A stretch of DNA of 51,708 nucleotides from Prevotella sp. (GTDB taxonomy: Bacteria; Bacteroidota; Bacteroidia; Bacteroidales; Bacteroidaceae). Under the pieces are notes generated by a model. That model ran no database searches. It had not been told where the DNA came from and worked only from the letters and a program-made list of their open reading frames with translations. The stretch spans positions 1 through 51,708 of the forward strand of contig JAFVEE010000129.1 in NCBI GenBank assembly GCA_017478085.1. The letters run 5' to 3'. This document shows positions 17,188 through 25,265 of the stretch, in pieces. How positions within the stretch are numbered: the stretch's first letter is position 1; the number at the start of each line of letters is the position of its first letter. The translations under genes were made by a program, and so were the position numbers.

Positions 17188-17728
17188 GAAGAAGGAAATC
17201 ATTATAGCAGGATTTGGTGGTCAGGGCGTGCTCTCGATGGGTAAGATTCTGGCCTACTCAGGACTGATGGAAGACAAGGAAGTGACGTGGATGCCCGCCT
17301 ACGGCCCCGAGCAGCGCGGCGGCACGGCCAACGTCACCGTGATCGTGAGCGACGAGCGCATCTCGTCGCCCATCCTCTCGAAGTACGACATCGCCATTGT
17401 GCTCAACCAGCCATCGCTCGAGAAGTTCGAGCCGAAGCTGAAGCCCGGCGGCATCCTCATCTACGACAGCTACGGCATCATCAACCCGCCTACGCGCCAG
17501 GACATCACCGTCTACAAGATTGATGCCATGGACAAGGCCGCCGAGATGAAGAACGGCAAGATCTTCAACATGATCGTGCTGGGCGGCCTGCTCAAGGTGG
17601 CTCCCGTGGTGGGCACCGGCGGCGTGGAGAAAGCCCTGAAGAAGACCCTTCCCGAGCGTCATCACGACCTGATACCCCTGAACATGCAGGCACTCGAGGA
17701 GGGTGGAAAGATTATAGAGAAGTGCTAA
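17117..17728 (+). CDS. 2-oxoacid:ferredoxin oxidoreductase gamma subunit, N-terminus donated by an element
   Basis: A 203-residue subunit of the same complex, recognised by IIIAGFGGQGVLSMGKILAY, MPAYGPEQRGGTANVTVI and the C-terminal KTLPERHHDLIPLNM. In relatives the protein is expected to begin directly at MKKEIIIAGFGGQG. Here residues 1-23 come from the right end of the deleted element (MNNNQTAQVSTPLPPAGV plus AGGGA) and LKKEIII follows in frame. I use ATG 17117, homologous to the start of the TPP subunit, rather than the upstream TTG at 17105. Its stop overlaps the stop region of the convergent methyltransferase gene by 4 bp. Confidence 0.88.
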   Translation: MNNNQTAQVSTPLPPAGVAGGGALKKEIIIAGFGGQGVLSMGKILAYSGLMEDKEVTWMPAYGPEQRGGTANVTVIVSDERISSPILSKYDIAIVLNQPSLEKFEPKLKPGGILIYDSYGIINPPTRQDITVYKIDAMDKAAEMKNGKIFNMIVLGGLLKVAPVVGTGGVEKALKKTLPERHHDLIPLNMQALEEGGKIIEKC

Positions 17729-18456
17729 GACCGCTCCCTTCTGCGGAACTCTGAGCAAGTGATGGCAGTGGCAATGGCCACGTTCAGGCTCTCGGCCGAG
17801 TCGCCCTGGCGAAAGGCAGGTATGAGCAGCCTGTGCGTGACGAGCTCCCTGACAGGGGCTGAAATGCCATTGCCTTCATTTCCCATGACGATGATGCCCT
17901 TGGCGGGCAGCTCATGGCGGTAGATGTCGTCGCCATCGAGCAGCGTGCCAAACACGGGCAGCGCCACTTCGGCGAGCAGCGACGGCAGGTCGGTATAGAC
18001 CACGCCGACGCGGGCTATGCTGCCCATCGTGGCCTGCACCACCTTCGGGTTCCACACGTCGGCCGTGTCGGGCGAGCAGAAGATGGTGTCGATGCCGAAC
18101 CAGTCGGCAATGCGCACGATGGTGCCCAGGTTGCCGGGGTCTTGCACCCCGTCGAGTGCCAGGTAGAGCTTCTTCGTCGTGGGCAGTGCCGTGGCAGGGT
18201 GGGGGATGGGAAACACGGCCAGCACCTGCTGCGGGTGCTGCAGGAAGCTCAGCTTGCGCAGCTCCTCGTCGGTCACCAGGATGGTGCCGTCACAGCCGCT
18301 CCAGCCCTCGGTGGCATAGACGGTCTTCGGCATGAGCCCGCACTTCAGCAGGTCGCCCACCACTTTGGGGCCTTCGGCCACGAATAGTCCTTCGCGCTGG
18401 CGATGCTTCTTCATCTCCAGCTGTTTCACGAGTTTTATTTGGTTTTTGCCTATCAT
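17725..18456 (-). CDS. TrmH/SpoU-family RNA 2'-O-methyltransferase
   Basis: A 243-residue SAM-dependent methyltransferase of the SPOUT class acting on rRNA or tRNA ribose. An N-terminal substrate-binding domain (NQIKLVKQLEMKKHRQREGLFVAEG, split at EG) leads to the knotted domain with the three SpoU motifs: LDGVQDPGNLGTIVRIADWF (~105-124), IVMGNEGNGIS (~195-205) and IPAFRQGDSAESLNVAIATAI (~218-238). The target nucleotide cannot be told by eye. It is divergent from the TamL-like gene, sharing a 66-bp intergenic region, an arrangement often kept in Bacteroidetes. Confidence 0.93.
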   Translation of the reverse strand: MIGKNQIKLVKQLEMKKHRQREGLFVAEGPKVVGDLLKCGLMPKTVYATEGWSGCDGTILVTDEELRKLSFLQHPQQVLAVFPIPHPATALPTTKKLYLALDGVQDPGNLGTIVRIADWFGIDTIFCSPDTADVWNPKVVQATMGSIARVGVVYTDLPSLLAEVALPVFGTLLDGDDIYRHELPAKGIIVMGNEGNGISAPVRELVTHRLLIPAFRQGDSAESLNVAIATAITCSEFRRRERS

Positions 18457-18505
18457 AACTTAAAAAAAAGTACGTAATTGTGGCACAAAGATAGAAATAA
18501 ATATT

Positions 18506-18513
18506 TATCTTTG
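18506..18513 (+). promoter_or_regulatory. -7 element for the TamL-like gene
   Basis: TATCTTTG followed by CAAC fits TAnnTTTG and lies 10 bp before the ATG at 18523, leaving only a very short leader. No well-placed -33 TTTG is seen in the short AT-rich gap shared with the divergent methyltransferase gene. Confidence 0.55.
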
Positions 18514-18522
18514 CAACAAATT

Positions 18523-20748
18523 ATGCGAAAAGAATTGTTTTTACGCGCACTTCTCGTTGGCATGACGGCCCTGCTGGCATCATGCTCGACCACCCGATAC
18601 GTGCCCGACGGGCAGTACCTGCTGAACAATGTGCGCGTGAAAGCCGACGGCAAATACCCCGACATCAACACCAGCCAGCTGCGCAGCTACGTGCGCCAGT
18701 CGGCCAACGCCCGCTGGTTCTCGCTCTACCGGCTGCCGCTGGCCACCTACTCGCTCTCGGGGCGCGACACCACCAAGTGGCTGAACCGCACGCTGCGCTC
18801 CATGGGCGAGCCCCCCGTGCTCTACGACAGCGTGCAGGCCCTGCGCTCGTGTGCCGACCTGCAGCAGCAGTTGCAGAACGAGGGCTACCTCAGGGCGCAG
18901 GTAGCGCTCAAGGTCAGGAAGCACGGCAAGAAGGCCGACGTGACCTACCTGCTGCATCCAGCCGACTACTACTTCATACACCACCTGCGCTACGAGATTG
19001 CCGACTCGCAGATCGTGAAGCTGCTCGAGGCCACGGGCGACAGCACCCGCCGCCTGCTGCGCGAGGGCATGAAGTTCGATGCCGGGCGGCTCGATGCCGA
19101 GCGCAAGCGCCTGGCCTCGGTGCTCGCCGACCATGGCTACTTCAGGTTCCACAAGGAGTTCATCACCTACGTGGCCGATACCCTGGCGGGCTCGCGGCTC
19201 ATCGACATGACGCTGCGCCTCTCGCAGAACCGTCGCGACGAGCTGCCCGACACGCTGCACCAGCAGTTCGGCATACGCCGCATAGCCTACCAGGGCACGG
19301 GCGACGACGGGCAGATACACCTGCGCCGCCACGTGCTCGAGGAGTGCACCCACCTGAAGGAGGGCGCCCCCTATTCGGCCACCGCCCTGCAGCAGACCTA
19401 CAACCACTTCGGGCGCATGCAGGCCGTGAAGTACACCAACATCTCCCTTCGCCAGGTGCCCGACACCACCCTGCTCGACTGCAACATACAGCTGCAGACC
19501 AACAAGCCCTCGACGCTGAGCTTCCAGCCCGAGGGCACCAACACCGCGGGCGACCTGGGTGCCGCCGCCTCGCTCACCTACCAGAACCGCAACCTGTTTC
19601 GCGGCAGCGAGGTGCTCAGCCTGGAGCTGCGCGGTGCCTACGAGGCCATACGCGGCCTAGAGGGCTATTCCAACCAGGACTTCTTGGAGTATTCGGCCGA
19701 GGCGCGGCTGTCGTTTCCCCGCTTCATCACCCCCTTCGTGGGGCGCAGCGTGCGGCGCACGGTGAGTGCCACCAGCCAGGTGTCGCTGCTCTACGATGCC
19801 CAGCGGCGGCCCGAGTTCCAGCGCCGGGTGCTCTCGGCCTCGTGGCGCTACAAGTGGAGCTTCGCCCATCGCCACGACCGCTACCAGCTCGACGTGCTCG
19901 ACCTGAACTACGTGTTCATGCCCTGGATCTCAGAGACCTTCCGTCGCGACTATCTGGGCGACGACAGCTCGCGGGGTGCCATTCTGCGCTATAACTACGA
20001 AGACCTTTTCATCACCAAGACCGGCTTCGGCTATTCCTACAGCCATAAGAACGTGGCCGTGAAGACCAACGTAGAGACCTCGGGCAACGTGCTGGCCCTG
20101 GGGGCCCGCCTCTTCCATGCCGCCCAGGACGATCGCGGCCAGTACCGGCTGTTCAACATTGCCTTTGCCCAGTATGTGAAGTTCGACGTCGACCTGACGC
20201 GCTCGCTGCCCATCGACCTGGGCAACCAGCTGGTGCTGCATGCCGGGCTGGGCATAGCCTACCCCTACGGCAACAGCCGCGTGCTGCCCTTCGAGAAGCG
20301 CTACTTCTCGGGCGGTGCCAACAGCGTGCGTGGGTGGAGTGTGCGCTCCCTGGGCCCTGGCCGCTATATGGAGCGCGACGGGCGCATCAACTTCATCAAC
20401 CAGACGGGCGACATGAAGCTCGACCTGAATGCCGAGTACCGCACCCACCTGTTCTGGAAACTGGGCGGCGCCCTCTTCGTCGATGCGGGCAATGTGTGGA
20501 CGCTTCGCGACTACAGCGACGTGCAGCCCGGGGGCCAGTTCCGCTTCGACGAGTTCTGGGAGCAGCTGGCCGTGAGCTACGGCGCGGGCATCCGCTTCAA
20601 CTTCGACTACTTCATCCTGCGCTTCGACCTGGGCATGAAGGCCGTCAACCCCGCCTACCGCGAAGAGGAGGAAGACCACTTCCCCCTCCTGCACCCCCGC
20701 TTCAGCCGCGACTATGCCTTCCACTTCGCCGTGGGCCTGCCCTTCTGA
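18523..20748 (+). CDS. tamL: TamL-like BamA/Omp85-family outer-membrane lipoprotein
   Basis: A 741-residue Omp85-superfamily protein. It starts with a lipoprotein signal (LVGMTALLASC, lipidated Cys21), then STTRYVPDGQYLLNNVRVK and POTRA-like repeats (~35-330), and a 16-strand-type barrel (~370-741) with the family motif YFSGGANSVRGWSVRSLGPG and a terminal aromatic strand HFAVGLPF. A lipidated BamA paralogue is the Bacteroidetes TamL, thought to work with an inner-membrane TamB in outer-membrane biogenesis. No tamB is adjacent here. ATG 18523 is chosen over an upstream TTG because the signal peptide starts there and a -7 element sits just before it. The divergent TrmH gene supports the assignment. 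Confidence 0.85.
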   Translation: MRKELFLRALLVGMTALLASCSTTRYVPDGQYLLNNVRVKADGKYPDINTSQLRSYVRQSANARWFSLYRLPLATYSLSGRDTTKWLNRTLRSMGEPPVLYDSVQALRSCADLQQQLQNEGYLRAQVALKVRKHGKKADVTYLLHPADYYFIHHLRYEIADSQIVKLLEATGDSTRRLLREGMKFDAGRLDAERKRLASVLADHGYFRFHKEFITYVADTLAGSRLIDMTLRLSQNRRDELPDTLHQQFGIRRIAYQGTGDDGQIHLRRHVLEECTHLKEGAPYSATALQQTYNHFGRMQAVKYTNISLRQVPDTTLLDCNIQLQTNKPSTLSFQPEGTNTAGDLGAAASLTYQNRNLFRGSEVLSLELRGAYEAIRGLEGYSNQDFLEYSAEARLSFPRFITPFVGRSVRRTVSATSQVSLLYDAQRRPEFQRRVLSASWRYKWSFAHRHDRYQLDVLDLNYVFMPWISETFRRDYLGDDSSRGAILRYNYEDLFITKTGFGYSYSHKNVAVKTNVETSGNVLALGARLFHAAQDDRGQYRLFNIAFAQYVKFDVDLTRSLPIDLGNQLVLHAGLGIAYPYGNSRVLPFEKRYFSGGANSVRGWSVRSLGPGRYMERDGRINFINQTGDMKLDLNAEYRTHLFWKLGGALFVDAGNVWTLRDYSDVQPGGQFRFDEFWEQLAVSYGAGIRFNFDYFILRFDLGMKAVNPAYREEEEDHFPLLHPRFSRDYAFHFAVGLPF

Positions 20749-20766
20749 GCCGTGGCCCCTATGGTG

Positions 20767-22935
20767 CTATAGCCGCTTGTATTTCAGTTCTATCTTGCTG
20801 TACCGGCGATTGCCGTCGCAGTGCTCGAAGAGCCCCAGCGGCTCTGTGAGCGCCTTGCCCTGCTGCCTGTAGACGGTACCGCTGGGCGTGTGGGGTATCG
20901 ATGCCGCCTCGCGCAGGTATTCGTCGCAGTAGTTCAGGCTGCCGAACTCCGGCCACTCGGCTATGATGATGTCCATGGCCACGGCATCGCAGGCCACCCC
21001 GTCCTGGCTGGCAATGAGCGAGCAGGCCCAGTCGCCCAGGAAGGGCTCCTTCATCCACTTGGGGTTGGGCGCGCCGTTCACGTCGCGCGAGCCGTAGGTG
21101 CCGTCAATGAGGAAGAGCAGCGTCTTCTGCCCCAAGTCCTTGTGGGCCATCCAGTCTACGAACGTCTTATACTGCGGCTTGCCGCTTCGCTTGTCCTGAG
21201 AGATGTTGTTATGGGCGTTCTGCCGCCAGAGCAGGCTGATGTCGGTGGCCCCATACCAGTTTTTCGCGGTGAGCGTGACGCCGGGCCCGTTGTGGGTCTT
21301 GAGCAGGGCGGTGTTGATGAGGTAGTCGGCATCGACGATGCACCTGGCCAGTCCGCGTGCCATTTTGCCGTTGTCGGCTGAGTAGTCGATCTGTTCCGGG
21401 TAGTACTCGCACTTCTCGCACCCGTCGCCGCCCGTGTTGTCGACGAAGCGCACCAGCGGGAACTCGCGGTGCACCTTATTATAAATGCTGTCGGTAATGG
21501 CGCGGCTGGGCTCGCACAGCACGATGTCCTGCTGCCGCACGCCGCCGCTGCCCACGAGCGAGCGCACCAGAGCCAGCGTGGTGAAGGGCGACGAGTTCAG
21601 CTCGATCGTGTCGTGGTGGGTCAGCGCGTTGTTCATGTTCAGCTTCACGGCAATCGTCTCGCCCCGCCGGTAGCCACGGCCGCCGCGGCCATGGGTCTTG
21701 TTGAAGTGGCCGAACAGGGCCCGCCAGGCCCGCCTGGCGCTGGGCTCGCCCGTCAGCTGGCAGATGGCCTCGCTCACCATCAGGTCGGCCTTCTGCTGGT
21801 CGTTCCAGCGGTCTTCCACCCAGAGGCCGCTCTTGCCGTCCCACTGGGCCACGCCCGGAGCGTGCACCCAGGCCACGCGGCCCGGATGAATGCCCCTGCC
21901 CTGGCCTATGGGCTGGCCCGGGCTTGCGCACAGCCGTGGCCGTGGCTGCCTACCATAGTGGCCGAAGAACAGGCGGTCGCGGTCTGTGGCCTCGCTGAGC
22001 AGCTGTATGGTGGTCGACGGGCCCAGGTCGGGGTTCCTCCACGCCCTGAGCTGCCACACCACCCGTCCGTCCTTGTCGACCTCGATGGCCTGGGGCGGGG
22101 CGTTCAGCGTGTCCATGGGCGTCTTGCTCCACTCGTTGTACCAGTTGTTGATGATGTGGCCGCCGTCTTTCAGCCTCACCGTCTTCTGTGGCTGCGTGAT
22201 GCCATAGTCGGTCGCGTTCAGCTGCCACACGGTGTGGCCCTGGCGGTCTATCTCCTGAATGAGGCCCTTGCGTCCGGTGATGAGCAGGTGGCCCGTCTTG
22301 GGCAGCTCCTGCACCGACCAGGGCAGCACGCCCTGCCAGCGGTCTACCTCCCTGCCGTCGCTGGTGTACTCGTGAATGCAGCCCAGCCCCATGTTGGCCA
22401 CCAGCAGCGTGCCCCGCGAGGTGAGCCGGGCGTTGCGGAACTGCCCGTGTACCGACCCCTTCTGGCCCGCCGTGGGCAGCAGGAACTCGCCCACGGTCTT
22501 CGCTGCCGGTATCTCCATCACCACCACCTTGGCCGGATGTCCGTTCTGCACGAACACCACGTGGTGCCGGCCTATGGGCTGCACGGTGTGAATCTCGGTG
22601 CCCTCAGGGGCCTCGTAGTGCCAGAGCGTGCGTCCGTTCTCGTCGGTCTCGGCCACGCCATACTGGTGTGCCACGAGTATGTGGCCGTCGGTCATCAGTA
22701 TGGCGTCGCTTATCTCGCCTCGCTTCAGCTGGTCGTCATAGCTCCAGCTCAGCTGTCCGTCTTTTACGATGAACATGCGTCGCTGCTTGCTCTGCCCTGC
22801 ATAGAAGAAGTCGTGACGTGCCAGGCTGGTGCTCACGCTGTCGGCGGCACCAGCGGCGGCGGTGGCGGGCTGGGCGGCTGCCGCGGCGGGCAGTAGCAGC
22901 AGTGCGCCCCATAGTTGTAGCCATGTCTTGTTCAT
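20767..22935 (-). CDS. Secreted beta-propeller/DUF362 fusion protein
   Basis: A 722-residue exported protein. MNKTWLQLWGALLLLPAAAA is a signal peptide, which sets the start at 22935. Residues ~35-310 form repeated PQQ-propeller-like blades (ILMTDGHILVAHQYGVAETD, NGRTLWHYEAPEGTEIH, IDRQGHTVWQLNATDYG). Residues ~325-722 match DUF362: PGRVAWVHAPGVAQWDG, HFNKTHGRGGRGYRRGE, LLKTHNGPGVTLTAKNWYGA, LFLIDGTYGSRDVNG. DUF362 members are usually separate proteins of unknown function, sometimes fused to ferredoxin domains, which are absent here. The gene is convergent with the TamL-like gene (18-bp gap) and lies downstream of the SusD gene on the same strand with its own promoter. I cannot assign a substrate. 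Confidence 0.75.
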   Translation of the reverse strand: MNKTWLQLWGALLLLPAAAAAQPATAAAGAADSVSTSLARHDFFYAGQSKQRRMFIVKDGQLSWSYDDQLKRGEISDAILMTDGHILVAHQYGVAETDENGRTLWHYEAPEGTEIHTVQPIGRHHVVFVQNGHPAKVVVMEIPAAKTVGEFLLPTAGQKGSVHGQFRNARLTSRGTLLVANMGLGCIHEYTSDGREVDRWQGVLPWSVQELPKTGHLLITGRKGLIQEIDRQGHTVWQLNATDYGITQPQKTVRLKDGGHIINNWYNEWSKTPMDTLNAPPQAIEVDKDGRVVWQLRAWRNPDLGPSTTIQLLSEATDRDRLFFGHYGRQPRPRLCASPGQPIGQGRGIHPGRVAWVHAPGVAQWDGKSGLWVEDRWNDQQKADLMVSEAICQLTGEPSARRAWRALFGHFNKTHGRGGRGYRRGETIAVKLNMNNALTHHDTIELNSSPFTTLALVRSLVGSGGVRQQDIVLCEPSRAITDSIYNKVHREFPLVRFVDNTGGDGCEKCEYYPEQIDYSADNGKMARGLARCIVDADYLINTALLKTHNGPGVTLTAKNWYGATDISLLWRQNAHNNISQDKRSGKPQYKTFVDWMAHKDLGQKTLLFLIDGTYGSRDVNGAPNPKWMKEPFLGDWACSLIASQDGVACDAVAMDIIIAEWPEFGSLNYCDEYLREAASIPHTPSGTVYRQQGKALTEPLGLFEHCDGNRRYSKIELKYKRL

Positions 22936-22986
22936 AACGTTATGTGTGTAGCGATAAAATTTAGTTGTTGTTGCCTCTTTCGGGTG

Positions 22987-22994
22987 CAAAGTTA
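22987..22994 (-). promoter_or_regulatory. -7 element for the propeller/DUF362 gene
   Basis: On the minus strand TAACTTTG followed by CACCCG fits the consensus and lies 52 bp before the start at 22935. No TTTG is at the ideal -33 distance. The 180-bp gap to the SusD gene is AT-rich and otherwise featureless. Confidence 0.6.
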
Positions 22995-23115
22995 TCAAAA
23001 AAATTCTCTAAAGTGTTACCTGAAAACAATCTTTTTTACCCCATCAAGACTACTGCTATTGTTGCTATGAAAAGCTAACTACCAAAATAACTATATACTA
23101 ACAATACTAACTTAA

Positions 23116-25212
23116 TTAATATCCTTCGTTCTGCCAGGCTTTCTTCTGCTCGTCGGTCAGGTCGCTGCCATCGTCGTTCTTCAGGCCGTCGATAAACGCC
23201 TGCGGGATGGGGCGGTACAGATGACGGGCCTGCACAGCCTGTGCCTCGGTGTTGAAGGCCTTGGCACGCTGCACGAGGGTCTTGGTGCGCGAGAGGGTCT
23301 CCCAGCGCTGCCACTCGCCTATGAGCTCGCGGGTGCGCTCGTTGAGGATGAACTGCAGCGCGCGCTCCTTCTGCCCTGTGACGCCCAGGCGGTTCAGTAT
23401 GGCCTCGTCTTCGGCTGGCAGGTTGTCCCACGTCCAGTTGGTCAGGTTGCTGGCAGCGGTGGTTACGGGCTGCGTGGGGTTCGACAGGTAGTAGGTGTTC
23501 ATCCAGAGGTTCGAGTTCTTGTACATCGTGGCGGCGTTGCCCGTGTTCAGGCCGTTACCCTCGAAAGCCTTCGAGCCGTCGACGTAGTACGAGCGGTTCT
23601 CGCCCTCCTTCCACTGAGCGCGGGCGCGAATCACGTCGATGTCTTTCTTGGCGGCGGCATAGTCGCCCAGGCGGGCATAGCACTCGGCGCGCAGCAGGTA
23701 GGTCTCGCCCAGTCGGGCCATCGTCACGTCGCGGAACGAGTCGCCCTTTTCGGCCTGGCGGGTGCCGTCGACGGTCTTGTTGATGCCTGCGAAGAAGTTG
23801 CTGTACTTATAGCCGGGGGTCATGAAGCCCGGAGCCACATATTGGCCGTTCTGGTAGAGCACCGATGCATTGGGCACCCATTGTCCCGGCGTGGCGGTCA
23901 GGTCGCCGCTGGTGGGCGTCTGGCGCTTGCCGTCGTGCCATTCGGGCAGTCGGCCAGCATCGTCCTTGAAGGTGGGGCCCTGCTTGTTGGCACCGAAGGT
24001 GTAGCCATCGTAGGTATGGTCGTCCTTGGTGTTCAGGATCATCACGATGCCGGGGTCGCCCAGTGCCACGCCCTTGCTGGCATCGGCCATGTTGTTGATG
24101 CCGTAGACGGTCTTGAACGTCTTCCAGAGGCGGGCATCGTTCACGTGGTCGTATGCAGCATAGGTGTACTCAGTGGGTCGGCAGCGCTGGAAGTCCATGT
24201 CGCCTATCCACACGCCGCGCTTCACCCATCCGTTGCTGAAGTTCGAGAACTGCGGGCAGAAGTAGTTGTAGGTGCGGTTGCCGTAGCGGCCAATGGTCGA
24301 GCTGCTGTTGTTGAAGCCTGCAGCCATGAGTATCTCGTCGAGCTGCTCAGTGGGGCAGTCCACGCCCGTCCAGTTGGCATAGAGGTCGCTGTAGTTGGGG
24401 GCCAGCGAGCGTGCGCCGATGGCATAGTTGCAGCACTCTATAGCCTCCCTCAGGTCGGCCTCCTTGGTATCGGCATTGAAGGCATCGCAACGCTCCGATG
24501 CGCGGAACAGCAGGGCCTTGGCCAGGAAGTGGGCCGCCGTGGCCTTGGTCCAGGTGATGCCCTTGCCGTAGGTAAACTCCTCGCCCTTGAACAGCTGGTA
24601 GGCCTGCCGCAGGTCGCTGATGACCTGTGCCCAGCACTCCTGCTCGGTAGAGCGGGTGAAGTTTCGCACCACGTCGTTCACGGGCACGAGCTGCAGCACC
24701 ACGCCGCCATACTGGGCCGTGAGGCGGTAGTAGTTGTAGCCGCGCAGGAAGTAGGCCTGGGCCAGGCAGCGGTTGCGGGTGGCCTCGTCGCTGATGACGT
24801 CGGCCTTGGCAATAACGGTGTTGCACGATGCTATGCCGTAGTACAGTTCGTTCCACAGGTCGGCAGGCTGCGGGCAGTTGCGGTTGGTGCCCTGAATGGA
24901 GGGGCCGAAGCGGGTGTCGTACTCGTTCCAGGCGTCCGACGTGAGGTCGTTGCCGCTGGTAAACTCGTCGGTGCCATAGAGTGTGATGCCGTAGGCCCAC
25001 TCGTAGCCGAAGTGCCAGCGAATATTGCCGTAGAGCGATACGGCCAGGGCCTCAACGCCCTCAGGGGTGTTGAAATAGTCGGTTGAAAACTTCGTGGTCT
25101 GTTCCTCGTCAAGGAAGTCGCTCGAGCACGAGGAGAGGAGTCCTCCTCCCACTCCCCCCAGGGGGAGGGCTGCAGCCGCGTAAACGATATATGACAGAAT
25201 ATGCTTTTTCAT
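23116..25212 (-). CDS. SusD/RagB-family nutrient-binding outer-membrane lipoprotein
   Basis: A 698-residue surface lipoprotein that forms the lid of the TonB-dependent SusC pore and binds oligosaccharide. SusD hallmarks: SSDFLDEEQTTKFSTDYF at the mature N-terminus, TPR-like repeats with AQAYFLRGYNYYRLTAQYGG (~175-195), GETYLLRAECYARLGDYAAA, and the C-terminal LQFILNERTRELIGEWQRW and DNLPAEDEAILNRLG. It is longer than many SusD proteins. The signal peptide is odd: between MKKHILSYIVYAAA and the lipobox LLSSC (Cys29) lies ALPLGGVGGG, encoded by a GC-rich palindrome related to the ends of the DUF559 element. It is directly downstream of susC and should be co-transcribed with it. The substrate is unknown. 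Confidence 0.92.
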   Translation of the reverse strand: MKKHILSYIVYAAAALPLGGVGGGLLSSCSSDFLDEEQTTKFSTDYFNTPEGVEALAVSLYGNIRWHFGYEWAYGITLYGTDEFTSGNDLTSDAWNEYDTRFGPSIQGTNRNCPQPADLWNELYYGIASCNTVIAKADVISDEATRNRCLAQAYFLRGYNYYRLTAQYGGVVLQLVPVNDVVRNFTRSTEQECWAQVISDLRQAYQLFKGEEFTYGKGITWTKATAAHFLAKALLFRASERCDAFNADTKEADLREAIECCNYAIGARSLAPNYSDLYANWTGVDCPTEQLDEILMAAGFNNSSSTIGRYGNRTYNYFCPQFSNFSNGWVKRGVWIGDMDFQRCRPTEYTYAAYDHVNDARLWKTFKTVYGINNMADASKGVALGDPGIVMILNTKDDHTYDGYTFGANKQGPTFKDDAGRLPEWHDGKRQTPTSGDLTATPGQWVPNASVLYQNGQYVAPGFMTPGYKYSNFFAGINKTVDGTRQAEKGDSFRDVTMARLGETYLLRAECYARLGDYAAAKKDIDVIRARAQWKEGENRSYYVDGSKAFEGNGLNTGNAATMYKNSNLWMNTYYLSNPTQPVTTAASNLTNWTWDNLPAEDEAILNRLGVTGQKERALQFILNERTRELIGEWQRWETLSRTKTLVQRAKAFNTEAQAVQARHLYRPIPQAFIDGLKNDDGSDLTDEQKKAWQNEGY
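25136..25171 (-). repeat. GC-rich palindrome inserted in frame in the SusD signal peptide
   Basis: The minus strand reads CTCCCCCTGGGGGGAG followed by TGGGAGGAGGACTCC. This resembles the right half of the DUF559 element ends (CTCCCCCCCGCGGGAGTGG then CCGGGGGTGGGG) and is read in the same type of frame (PLGGVGGG here, PLPPAGVAGGG there). It adds about 12 residues between the hydrophobic core and the lipobox. Confidence 0.6.
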
Positions 25213-25265
25213 ATCTCTTCTTTATTTTATTATGATGAATGAAAGTGGTGTCGGTGTATTTTATA

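Noticed and set aside
21469-22896. 475-codon plus-strand frame opposite the propeller/DUF362 gene
   Set aside because: No signal, motif or promoter; the opposite strand has a signal peptide, family motifs and a promoter.
23221-25086. 621-codon open frame on the plus strand opposite SusD
   Set aside because: Antisense shadow of a GC-rich gene; composition is Val/Gly/Ala/His-rich with no domain, and the SusD frame is unmistakable.
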